From: Candidatus Flemingiibacterium merdigallinarum
GTDB taxonomy: Bacteria > Bacillota > Clostridia > Oscillospirales > CAG-272
NCBI GenBank assembly: GCA_904386005.1
Contig: CAJFKR010000001.1
Location: forward strand, 101,130 to 139,524
Length of the DNA stretch: 38,395 bases
Direction of reading: 5' to 3'
Part shown: one piece after another, positions 22,620 through 29,831 of the stretch
Position numbering within the stretch: the first letter of the stretch is position 1
Layout: each line of letters begins with the position of its first letter
The notes under the pieces: model-generated
What the model was told of the DNA's origin: nothing
Databases searched by the model: none
What the model saw: the letters and a program-made list of their open reading frames with translations, nothing else
Translations under genes and position numbers: made by a program

Positions 22620-23699
22620 ATGGATAAGCTTAGAATCGGTATTATCGGTACGGGCGGAATCGCGCACTCACACGCGAGAGCCTACAAGAACTTCGAGGAC
22701 GTTGAGGTCGTCGCCGGCGCGGATATAATCCCGGGCAAGGCGAGAGCTTTCCTCGACGAGTTCGGCTGGACCGATGCCGCCGCGTACGAGACCTGCGAGG
22801 AGCTCTGCGCGCGCGACGACATCGACGCGGTATCGGTTTGTACATACAACTCGCAGCACGCGACCTGCGCTATACCCGCGCTGCTCTCGGGCAAGCACGT
22901 CCTGCTCGAAAAGCCGATGGCGATAACCTTGCAGCAGGGTCTTGACATCATGGCAGCCGAGAAGGAGTCGGGCAAGATAGTATCTATCGGCTTCCAGCCG
23001 CGCTACGGCGCGAACTTCCAGAAGGTCAAGGAGATAATCTCGTCCGGTCAGCTCGGCGACGTTTACTACGTACAGACCGGCGGCGGTCGTCGCCGCGGTA
23101 TCCCGGGCGGAACCTTCATCGACAAGGAAAAGGCAGGCGTCGGCGCGCTCGCTGATATCGGCTGCTACGCGCTCGATTTCGCGCTCAACTCGATCGGTTA
23201 TCCGAAGCCGCTGACCGTATCGGCGGTAGCGTACGACTATTTCGGAAAGAACCCGAAGTACTACGGCGAGGCTAACCGTTTCTCGGTCGATGATTTCTCG
23301 TCAGCGTTCATCCGTCTCGAGGGCGGCATCACGCTCGACTTCCGTATGTCGTGGGCTATGCACATGGACACGACCGGCGACTTCATCTTCCTCGGCAAGG
23401 ACGCCGGACTGAAGGTTCGTCAGCCCAACTACGAGCTGTGGGGCGGCGCATGGGACGGCACTGTCGGCGATATCACGCTCTTCCACGACTTCATGGGCGC
23501 TCCGACCCAGACTCCGGTGCCGATCGCGCGTCAGGAGAAAGGAAATCTGTTCGAGGCGAAGGTGCGCGCGTTCGTAGATGCGGTCAAGACCGGCGGCAAG
23601 GCTCCGATTCCGACCAGCCAGATTATCTACAACCAGGCGATAATCGATGGTATCATCCGCTCGGCAGCCTGCGGTCACGAGGTAGAGGTCAACCTCTGA
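22620..23699 (+). CDS. Gfo/Idh/MocA family oxidoreductase
   Basis: 359 residues. N-terminal Rossmann fold (RIGIIGTGGIAHSHARAY binds NAD(P)), the family motif EKPMA in HVLLEKPMAITLQQG, and the C-terminal alpha/beta domain with GALADIGCYALDFALNSIG carrying the usual D and H-position region. These enzymes oxidise or epimerise sugars and inositols; the substrate cannot be read from the sequence. Start choice: AAGAAAGGA is followed one base later by ATGGTCATAATC and then ATGGATAAG; the second ATG at 22620 has a workable spacing of about 12 and matches the usual N-terminus, so the first (22608) is less likely. Single gene with its own promoter and terminator. Confidence 0.9.
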   Translation: MDKLRIGIIGTGGIAHSHARAYKNFEDVEVVAGADIIPGKARAFLDEFGWTDAAAYETCEELCARDDIDAVSVCTYNSQHATCAIPALLSGKHVLLEKPMAITLQQGLDIMAAEKESGKIVSIGFQPRYGANFQKVKEIISSGQLGDVYYVQTGGGRRRGIPGGTFIDKEKAGVGALADIGCYALDFALNSIGYPKPLTVSAVAYDYFGKNPKYYGEANRFSVDDFSSAFIRLEGGITLDFRMSWAMHMDTTGDFIFLGKDAGLKVRQPNYELWGGAWDGTVGDITLFHDFMGAPTQTPVPIARQEKGNLFEAKVRAFVDAVKTGGKAPIPTSQIIYNQAIIDGIIRSAACGHEVEVNL

Positions 23700-23714
23700 T
23701 AAACAATATCAGCC

Positions 23715-23740
23715 CCCCGCGCTTTGCGCGGGGGTTTTTC
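23715..23740 (+). terminator. Intrinsic terminator
   Basis: CCCCCGCGC-TTT-GCGCGGGGG followed by TTTTT, right after the oxidoreductase gene. Confidence 0.92.
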
Positions 23741-23828
23741 GTCCTTGCCGCGGACAGTTTACTTGCTTATATATCGCAAGCCAAGTTTATGATATTAATA
23801 TTGTTGATATAAATATATACAAAATGTA

Positions 23829-23857
23829 TTGACATTGTCAGAACTATTTGGTATAAT
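23829..23857 (+). promoter_or_regulatory. Consensus sigma-A promoter
   Basis: TTGACA (23829-23834), 17 bases, TATAAT (23852-23857). The leader to the ATG at 23955 is about 90 bases, with CGGAGGCGAT as ribosome site. Confidence 0.85.
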
Positions 23858-23954
23858 GTATTTGACATAAATAGCGGCTTGAGCTTTCCGGAATACCGTT
23901 TGAATCGTATATCGTATTTTCATATCAAATATAAATTAAATCGGAGGCGATAAT

Positions 23955-26048
23955 ATGAAACGGGCATATATACTTGTGACAGTGGTTATGCTGAGCGCGG
24001 TGCTTCTCTTGTCCTGCGGCGAGACCGAGAAAATCGAGCACGCCTATCGCATCGAGGAGCTGCCGCTGCCATCGGAGCTCGCGGATGCGGAGCTGGACGA
24101 ATGCGTGGCGGCGGACGGTATGATTGCGTTATTCGCCAAGCTCGACGGCGAGGGGTATGTGTTGTACTCGCCTGACGCGGAGAGCTTCAACTGCCTGCCG
24201 CTCGAGCTGGGCTTGCCGGACGATGTGCATTTCTCGTGCGGTGGTCTGGCAATCGGCAGTGACGCAATCTGGCTGACGGTAAAAGCGAATTGGACGGACG
24301 CGGACGGAAATTATACTTCAATCGGGCGGATTTACTGTGTCGCGGACGGCAGTGTGAAATTAGTCTGCGACGAAATAAATTGCCGAGGGCTTGCCGCGAG
24401 CGGCGACAAGGCTGTAACCTTGCTTGGCGGTGTGCTCACAGTTATCTCGACCGACGGCACGACCGAGGTGCTCGAATACAGCGAGACGCAGATGATAGAC
24501 GGCATGGAAGTTCCAATTTCGATTTCAGATGTATTCGGCGATGGCAAAATCTATCTTCAAACGAACGCGAATACTCAAAGCGGCGAGACATATTTAGTTG
24601 AAGTTGATATCGATAGCATGACTTTCGGCGAGCCGATAAGTTGGGAGATTGACAACAGCGACGCGTCGACGCAGGATCTGGAGGTAATCAAAATATCGTC
24701 CAGCGAGGAGGGTATACGCGAATACAAGCTCGGCGAGAGGGGCATTGTCAGCGAGCTTGTAGTCGATTACATATCATCTGATATCTTGTCGGGAATGGTA
24801 AAGTGTGTTGCCACGTATGGAGACGAGTTTGTGATCATATACTCGGACGATAATTACCATGTCGGCATACTCACACCGATACCCGAGGAGGAGTTAGGTG
24901 ACAAGGAAATCATCACAATCGCGGCGCTGAACCCCGGGTCGATACGGCGGGATATAGTCGAATTCAACCGCGCGAATCCCGAGCTGCACATAAAGCTGCT
25001 TGATTATTCGAACGGCGGGACCGAGGACGGTACCGAGCGCATGAACCTGTCGCTCCTGTCAAAGAACAAGCCGGATATACTGCTTGTTTCGGACGAGGTG
25101 AATTTTGAGAAGTTCGCGCGCGACGGGCTGTTCTGCGATTTGTATGAGCTGATCGATGCGGACGACGGCCTTGCTTTGGAGGAATACGACGGCAATATCC
25201 TTTCAGCATACGAAATCGACGGCAAGCTGTATTCGATTGTCAACTACGTTCAGATTGAAGCGTTCGGCATCAAGCAGAAGCACTACGACAAGCTGAGTGA
25301 CACGAGTCTTGACTCGCTTTACGAATACGCGCGGTCGATCGGTGCGAATGTGTTCGCCGAGGAGTACGGGCAGAGCGAGTTTGTCAAGGCGTATCTCGAA
25401 TACGCCGATGTCGTCACCGAGGACGGCATTGACGGCGAGAAGCTGCAAACGCTGCTCGAGTTCGCCGCTAAAATGCCGGCCGAAGCCGGTGGAAACGGAT
25501 TCCGCAACGACCAGCAGTATATAGACGACGAAGCCCTGCTGTGTGCGGTTTGGGTGAGCGGATTTAACAATTACGACATGATGTGCAATATGTCTTTCGA
25601 AGAAGCGGGAACATATATCGGATTCCCGGGCGAAGGCTATCTTGTCACGAGGTATCCGCTTGACGGTTACGAATTCGCGATTCTTTCGAGCTCGAAGCAC
25701 AAGGACGGCGCGTGGGAGTTTGTGAGAAGCTATATTTCAGCCGACGCGCTGATGCCGGTGCAGGACGAATACGGCAACTGGACGAATATGTGGAGCGGTA
25801 TTCCGATTCTGCTTGACGCGCAGGAAAAGATGTATGAGGTTGCGCTTGACAATGGCGCGACCGAGGCGAGCCGCGACGCGGTCATGGCGCTGCTGCGCTC
25901 GCCGCTCAAGGTGAAGCGGAGCGACGACGCGGTATACAATATCGTCTGGGAAGAAGCGACCGCGTATATCGCCGGCGCGCAGAGCCTTGACAGCACGGTC
26001 GACTACATCGAGAACCGGCTCTCGACGCTGCTGTCTGAACGCGAGTGA
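23955..26048 (+). CDS. Lipoprotein: propeller-like region plus solute-binding domain
   Basis: 697 residues, paralogous in plan to the gene at 1835-3976. Signal peptide with lipobox LLLSC near residue 22. Residues about 30-310 are strand-rich (EGYVLYSPDAESFN, GKIYLQTNANTQSG). From about 315 a family-1 solute-binding domain follows: EIITIAALNPGSIRRDIVEFNRANPE, KPDILLVSDEVNFEKFARDG, LFCDLYELIDAD, DGKLYSIVNYVQIEAFGIK and KHKDGAWEFVRSYIS. No transporter genes are adjacent. The propeller-like half is absent from ordinary binding proteins, which suggests a sensor or scaffold role, by inference. Good promoter and ribosome site; no evident terminator directly after it. Confidence 0.75.
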   Translation: MKRAYILVTVVMLSAVLLLSCGETEKIEHAYRIEELPLPSELADAELDECVAADGMIALFAKLDGEGYVLYSPDAESFNCLPLELGLPDDVHFSCGGLAIGSDAIWLTVKANWTDADGNYTSIGRIYCVADGSVKLVCDEINCRGLAASGDKAVTLLGGVLTVISTDGTTEVLEYSETQMIDGMEVPISISDVFGDGKIYLQTNANTQSGETYLVEVDIDSMTFGEPISWEIDNSDASTQDLEVIKISSSEEGIREYKLGERGIVSELVVDYISSDILSGMVKCVATYGDEFVIIYSDDNYHVGILTPIPEEELGDKEIITIAALNPGSIRRDIVEFNRANPELHIKLLDYSNGGTEDGTERMNLSLLSKNKPDILLVSDEVNFEKFARDGLFCDLYELIDADDGLALEEYDGNILSAYEIDGKLYSIVNYVQIEAFGIKQKHYDKLSDTSLDSLYEYARSIGANVFAEEYGQSEFVKAYLEYADVVTEDGIDGEKLQTLLEFAAKMPAEAGGNGFRNDQQYIDDEALLCAVWVSGFNNYDMMCNMSFEEAGTYIGFPGEGYLVTRYPLDGYEFAILSSSKHKDGAWEFVRSYISADALMPVQDEYGNWTNMWSGIPILLDAQEKMYEVALDNGATEASRDAVMALLRSPLKVKRSDDAVYNIVWEEATAYIAGAQSLDSTVDYIENRLSTLLSERE

Positions 26049-26248
26049 GGCGCGGCGAGTGAATCGCGGTGGGTGAAGACTCAAAGCTGTAATTTTTCTG
26101 ATGGCTGAATAAAATCGGGCATTGCGGCAGATACTTTGTGTGTAAGAACCGTTATCGGAGACATCTGACGGCGGGACTTATAAAATATCACCGCCGTCGG
26201 ACGTGCGTTGTGACGACGTTTTGGCGCGGTCTAAGGAGTACTTTAGCA

Positions 26249-26416
26249 ATGGCAAACGAGAAAAACAACAAGATGAACAATCAGCAGTATCAGAACGCAA
26301 AGCAGCAGAACAACGACTGCCGCGAGCAGAATATGCAGGAAAACGACTGCCGCAATTCTACCGGCAAGAAGAATCAGGACAAGTCGAACAAGCCGGTCGA
26401 CAAGCAGGAATATTGA
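26249..26416 (+). CDS. Tiny Asn/Gln/Lys-rich hydrophilic protein
   Basis: 55 residues from the ATG at 26249, with AAGGAG 10 bases upstream; upstream in-frame codons look non-coding. The protein is all hydrophilic, rich in N, Q and K, with a repeated NDCR motif (NNDCREQN, ENDCRNST) giving two cysteines. Composition and size resemble small acid-soluble spore proteins of the Gln/Asn-rich (gamma) kind, but no family signature is clear. It ends in a strong terminator. The 200 bases before it hold a 7-bp inverted repeat (ACGGCGG/CCGCCGT) and no consensus sigma-A promoter, which would fit a sporulation or other alternative sigma factor; that is speculation. Confidence 0.6.
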   Translation: MANEKNNKMNNQQYQNAKQQNNDCREQNMQENDCRNSTGKKNQDKSNKPVDKQEY

Positions 26417-26418
26417 CA

Positions 26419-26454
26419 AAATCGCCGCTGCCAAAGGCAGCGGCGATTTTTTTT
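26419..26454 (+). terminator. Intrinsic terminator
   Basis: AAATCGCCGCTGCC-AAA-GGCAGCGGCGATTT with a run of eight T, immediately after the tiny protein gene. Confidence 0.93.
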
Positions 26455-26480
26455 ATATTAGTCAAAAAACGCGGAATACA

Positions 26481-26509
26481 TTGACAAATGTTATCTATTG
26501 TGCTATAAT
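26481..26509 (+). promoter_or_regulatory. Consensus sigma-A promoter
   Basis: TTGACA (26481-26486), 17 bases, TATAAT (26504-26509). Predicted start near 26516, which disfavours the ATG at 26521 as the start of the next gene. Confidence 0.85.
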
Positions 26510-26577
26510 AAAATCACCATATGAGCGCGGGATCCGCGCGGTGTGGATACTATTATAGCGGAGGACGGCGTATTATT

Positions 26578-27684
26578 ATGTATAGAAGCTCTAAAAACAT
26601 CGCGTTGGCGGCACTTCTTTTGTTCGGCAGCGTCAATATCGTCTCGTGTACGTCGAATGAACCGCCGGCGCCGGTGTATGTCGGCAGGAGCGTCGCGGCG
26701 GAGGACGAGAAGTACGTGTATTTCCTCGCCGCTGACGAATACGAGGACGGCCGCGATTTTGTCGACAGCAGCCTGCTCATATACAACCGCGAGCTCGGCA
26801 CTGTGACCGACGCGAGCGCCGAGTCGCAGCTGCTCGCGCTCGCCGACGGGAAGCTGTATCTGTCCGAAGCGAATGATACTGACATCGTGTCAGTTGCCGC
26901 CGCCGACCTTGTCTCCGACCCGGTCGCCTGGCGCAAATATTCGAGCGACGCCGGACTTGAAACGTTCACTCACGAGGTCGCAGTATACGGCGGCCGGCTC
27001 GCGCTCGACTGCGGAAATCCGATTGTCGGCGACATATCGTCGGTATCGCTCGATTTTGCCGACGCCGAGCTGTTCTCCGAGACCGAGCGATTCCTCGTCG
27101 GATACGACGGCGACTACTACTACATAAAGGTAGTGCCGCACCATATCATCAGCGATGCGGATGAAAGCACCTCGGATGAAGCGATAAATGAGGCGCGCAG
27201 ATACGATTTCGTGCTCTGCCGCGGCGACGACGAGCTGTATACATTGTTGACCGCCGACCGCGGGGCGTACAGCTTCAACAGTTTCGCGGCGATCTACGAC
27301 GGGTATGTGTATTATCCGGACGAGTCGGGGCTTACGCGGCGCGGACTGAACGCGGGTTCCGAGCCCGAGGTCATATATTCGGGCTACGAGGAGAACGAGC
27401 GGTTCGCCGAGAATATACTGCCGATCGCGTATGGATTGGACGGCGGCTTTTATATGCACGAGCTTGCTAACATCGCTCCGCAGCCGAGCTCGAATCTGCT
27501 CGCGGTGACCTCTGACGGAGTATATGTGCGCGATAATGACGGCGCGATACTCATTATTTCGCACGACGGCGGCAGTGTCAATGAGGCGGCGCACCGCTAT
27601 TCGGACACCGAGCGGTATTTTGTCAGCGGCGTCGACGGCAAGTTCAAGTATGTCAGCCGCGACGGGTACGGGATAGTCGAGTGA
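26578..27684 (+). CDS. Lipoprotein with propeller-like repeats, unknown
   Basis: 368 residues from the ATG at 26578 (CGGAGG 13 bases upstream). Signal peptide with lipobox NIVSC near residue 23, so lipid-anchored and outside. The mature part alternates short strands and loops (EKYVYFLAADEYEDG, GKLYLSEANDTDIV, GDYYYIKVVPHH, DGYVYYPDESGLTRRG, SDGVYVRDNDGAILII), resembling the propeller-like halves of the other lipoproteins here but without a solute-binding domain. No catalytic signature. Single gene with consensus promoter. It may share a ligand or partner with the other lipoproteins; the function is unknown. Confidence 0.7.
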   Translation: MYRSSKNIALAALLLFGSVNIVSCTSNEPPAPVYVGRSVAAEDEKYVYFLAADEYEDGRDFVDSSLLIYNRELGTVTDASAESQLLALADGKLYLSEANDTDIVSVAAADLVSDPVAWRKYSSDAGLETFTHEVAVYGGRLALDCGNPIVGDISSVSLDFADAELFSETERFLVGYDGDYYYIKVVPHHIISDADESTSDEAINEARRYDFVLCRGDDELYTLLTADRGAYSFNSFAAIYDGYVYYPDESGLTRRGLNAGSEPEVIYSGYEENERFAENILPIAYGLDGGFYMHELANIAPQPSSNLLAVTSDGVYVRDNDGAILIISHDGGSVNEAAHRYSDTERYFVSGVDGKFKYVSRDGYGIVE

Positions 27685-27713
27685 ACAAAACGATATATAG
27701 ATATGATTAATAT

Positions 27714-27761
27714 CACCCCCTTGTCTGCGGCAAGGGGGTGTAAATTCTTGCCTGCGGCAAG
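27714..27761. terminator. Two hairpins between convergent genes
   Basis: CACCCCCTTG/CAAGGGGGTG with 7-base loop TCTGCGG (27714-27740), then CTTGC-CTGCG-GCAAG (27747-27761). Both loops contain CTGCGG. They separate the lipoprotein gene from ispD and probably stop transcription from both sides. Confidence 0.7.
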
Positions 27762-27767
27762 GTCTAT

Positions 27768-28520
27768 TCATGACTTCTCGCGCAGCAGCACCTCAGCGAC
27801 GGCGAGGTCGGTCGGCGTGGTTATCTTGATATTGCCGGTTCCGCAGTCGACCAGCTTTACGCGAAAGCCGATGTGCTCGACGAGCATATTGTCGTCGGTC
27901 GCCTTGAAGCCCTCGCTCACGGCGGTATACGCCGCGGCGCGGTAGAGCTCGGTCTTGAACACCTGCGGGGTCTGCACGCGCCAGAGCGACGAGCGGTCGA
28001 TGGTCTCCTCGATGAAGTCTCCGAAGCCGCCGCGCTTGACCGTGTCGGATATATGCGAAGCCGCGGTCGCCGCGCCCCAGCTGTACGCCGCGCGCAGCAC
28101 CTTGTCGATCGCGTCCGCGGTTATAAGGCAGCGCGCGCCGTCGTGTATCGCGACGAACTCCGACTTGTCGCTTATTTTCTCAAATCCGCGCAACACCGAT
28201 TCCTGCCGCGTCTCGCCGCCGGCGACGACCTCGGTCAGCTTGTTTATGTTGTATTTCTCGGCGAATTCTCGGTAAAGCGGGATCTCGTCGGGGCGCGCGG
28301 CGACGATGATTTCGTCTATGTTCGGGTTGTGCTCGAACGCGAGCAGGGTTCGAGCGACGACCGGTATCCCGCAAAGCTCGATCAGCTGCTTGGTTGTAGA
28401 GCTTTCCATGCGCGTGCCGCTTCCGGCGGCGGCTATGACCGCGGATGTAAAATGCTTTTTGTTCGCAGTCCTCGACAGGCTTTTCATGAGACGCGCGACG
28501 TCTCCGGCGTTAAGTTTCAA
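27768..28520 (-). CDS. ispD: 2-C-methyl-D-erythritol 4-phosphate cytidylyltransferase
   Basis: IspD joins CTP and methylerythritol phosphate in the non-mevalonate isoprenoid pathway. Signatures: AVIAAAGSGTRM (nucleotide-binding loop), TKQLIELCGIPVVARTL, VAIHDGARCLIT, WRVQTPQVFKTELY and TDDNMLVE, GNIKITTPTDLAVAE at the end. From the TTG at 28520 (AAGGA about 9-10 bases upstream) the protein has 250 residues and an N-terminal extension of about 24; an in-frame ATG at 28487 gives 239 residues, closer to the family length, but its site GGAG is 14 bases away with a small hairpin (GAGACG/CGTCTC) between. The start is thus uncertain. The usual partner ispF is not adjacent. Confidence 0.93.
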   Translation of the reverse strand: MKLNAGDVARLMKSLSRTANKKHFTSAVIAAAGSGTRMESSTTKQLIELCGIPVVARTLLAFEHNPNIDEIIVAARPDEIPLYREFAEKYNINKLTEVVAGGETRQESVLRGFEKISDKSEFVAIHDGARCLITADAIDKVLRAAYSWGAATAASHISDTVKRGGFGDFIEETIDRSSLWRVQTPQVFKTELYRAAAYTAVSEGFKATDDNMLVEHIGFRVKLVDCGTGNIKITTPTDLAVAEVLLREKS

Positions 28521-28780
28521 TCGTCATCATCCTTATTTCAATAATCCGCAGGCGGCTGCCTTGCAGTGATCTATATTACAATATTGTAAGCTACAATATT
28601 ATTATACCACATCGGACCGAAAATGAGTGAACAAACTTTAAATTTCACAGGTCGAATCGACTGCGGGATGTTAATTTCGATTGAACTGGCTGTTGAATAA
28701 ATATGAATATTATACCAAAATAGTCATATCCGGACAGAAACGCGCTTCTGTCCGGATATCGATGCGAATATGGTCAGATG
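28521..28780. terminator. Intergenic region with terminator for the DUF11-like gene
   Basis: The hairpin at 28726-28759 (ATATCCGGACAGAA/TTCTGTCCGGATAT, 14 bp, loop ACGCGC) closes the DUF11-like gene on the minus strand. Nearer ispD, minus-strand TGTGGTATAAT around 28605-28615 is a possible extended -10 promoter, and short palindromes (TTACAATATTGTAA) lie near 28575. No gene is seen. Confidence 0.6.
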
Positions 28781-29635
28781 TCAGACGATGCCTGTGACAG
28801 TCAGCAAGCTGACGCCGGGCGTCATTGTATAGCTGCCGGTCGAGCTGTTCTGCGAAAATACCGCCGGCGGGACAGTGATAACCTTGGCGAGAGTCGCGAA
28901 TTCGCCGGTCGCGGAGTCGTAGGTATAGCCGCTGTTTTGCGTGAGCGGAACGCCGTCGAGCTCTACGGTCAACTGACGCAGCGGCGGGTCGAATTTGTCG
29001 CTTACAACCACGTCGTCATCGGCTCCGGCAGAGATATTGCCGCTGTTTTGTATGACAAATGTATATTGCAGCTCGCTGTTTTCGACGACCGACGCGGGGC
29101 AGATCGATTTTGTGATATTGAGCCGGGCTCTCCGCTCGCACACGACCGTATCGCTTATATCGATCGGCTTCGTGAGCTGCGGCGAGGTGATAGCCGCGCG
29201 ATTGGTGATAGAGCCGTTCCGGTCGGGCGGCGCGGAGCCGTTCGCCTTGGCTTCATACAGGATAATCGCGTTGCCGCCTGCCGGCACGGTGATGTCCGAT
29301 ATCACGAGCGGCTGGGTCGTACTCGGGTGCGGTGCCGTCTGTTCGGCGCCGTTTTTATAATATCTGACCGTGCCCTCGATATAATCGAGCGGCGTAAAAT
29401 TATTCGCGCCGAGCCGATACTCGCCGAGGTTATCGGTGATTGTGACGCCGTCGTAATCGAGCGTGCCCGAATTGACTATGCTGACAATATACGTGATATT
29501 GCCGTCGGGCATATACGACGTCGACAACGCGCATTTAGTCGCGGTCAGCACCGAAACGACCTCGCCGGTGACGACGTTTGAATTTGTGATACCACTGCCA
29601 TATGACAGTGTCGCTTGATTTGTAAAAACTGCCAT
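28781..29635 (-). CDS. DUF11-like repeat protein without signal peptide
   Basis: 284 residues from the ATG at 29635, with GGAGGA 6 bases upstream; an upstream in-frame extension is unlikely because it would cross the leader structure. The opening MAVFTNQATLSYGSGITNSN and the segment TYIVSIVNSGTLDYDGVTITDNLG are typical of a clostridial DUF11-type (Ig-like) family; a second module starts near LQYTFVIQNSGNISAG. There is no secretion signal or cell-wall anchor, unusual for DUF11, so the protein may be packed in spore layers or released by an unusual route. Function unknown. The leader can form a branched structure that hides the ribosome site. Confidence 0.75.
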   Translation of the reverse strand: MAVFTNQATLSYGSGITNSNVVTGEVVSVLTATKCALSTSYMPDGNITYIVSIVNSGTLDYDGVTITDNLGEYRLGANNFTPLDYIEGTVRYYKNGAEQTAPHPSTTQPLVISDITVPAGGNAIILYEAKANGSAPPDRNGSITNRAAITSPQLTKPIDISDTVVCERRARLNITKSICPASVVENSELQYTFVIQNSGNISAGADDDVVVSDKFDPPLRQLTVELDGVPLTQNSGYTYDSATGEFATLAKVITVPPAVFSQNSSTGSYTMTPGVSLLTVTGIV

Positions 29636-29641
29636 TCTGAT

Positions 29642-29720
29642 TCCTCCGGATATAATGAGCTGCGCCGTGGCACGGCGCAATACGGCAGAGTCGCCGTATT
29701 GCATTATATGCCGCGGAGGA
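29642..29720 (-). promoter_or_regulatory. Branched leader that can sequester a ribosome binding site
   Basis: In the minus-strand transcript TCCTCCG (29720-29714) pairs with CGGAGGA (29648-29642), the ribosome site of the DUF11-like gene. The stem continues, after a bulge, as ATATAATG (29709-29702) with CATTATAT (29657-29650). Inside are two perfect hairpins: GCAATACGGC/GCCGTATTGC (29702-29677; its outermost bases compete with the outer stem) and TGCGCCGTG/CACGGCGCA (29679-29661). The design is an anti-Shine-Dalgarno switch: closed, it should block translation. No known riboswitch class was recognised. Confidence 0.6.
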
Positions 29721-29759
29721 GATATTTGTCAGACGCGGCGCGGATGATATATATAAATA

Positions 29760-29781
29760 AGGATGGATTTAATTCCATCCT
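29760..29781 (-). terminator. Hairpin after the solute-binding protein gene
   Basis: AGGATGGA/TCCATCCT, 8 bp, 6-base loop, followed on the minus strand by TATTTATAT. Likely terminator of the gene ending at 29832. Confidence 0.55.
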
Positions 29782-29831
29782 AAGAATTAATCGATTATAT
29801 TTGATAACATATTTGTGCTATCGACCGGCAG

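Noticed and set aside
26521..26577. Upstream start (ATG 26521) for the lipoprotein gene
   Set aside because: It lies about five bases after the predicted transcript start and would put 19 residues before the signal peptide; the ATG at 26578 gives a standard lipoprotein signal.
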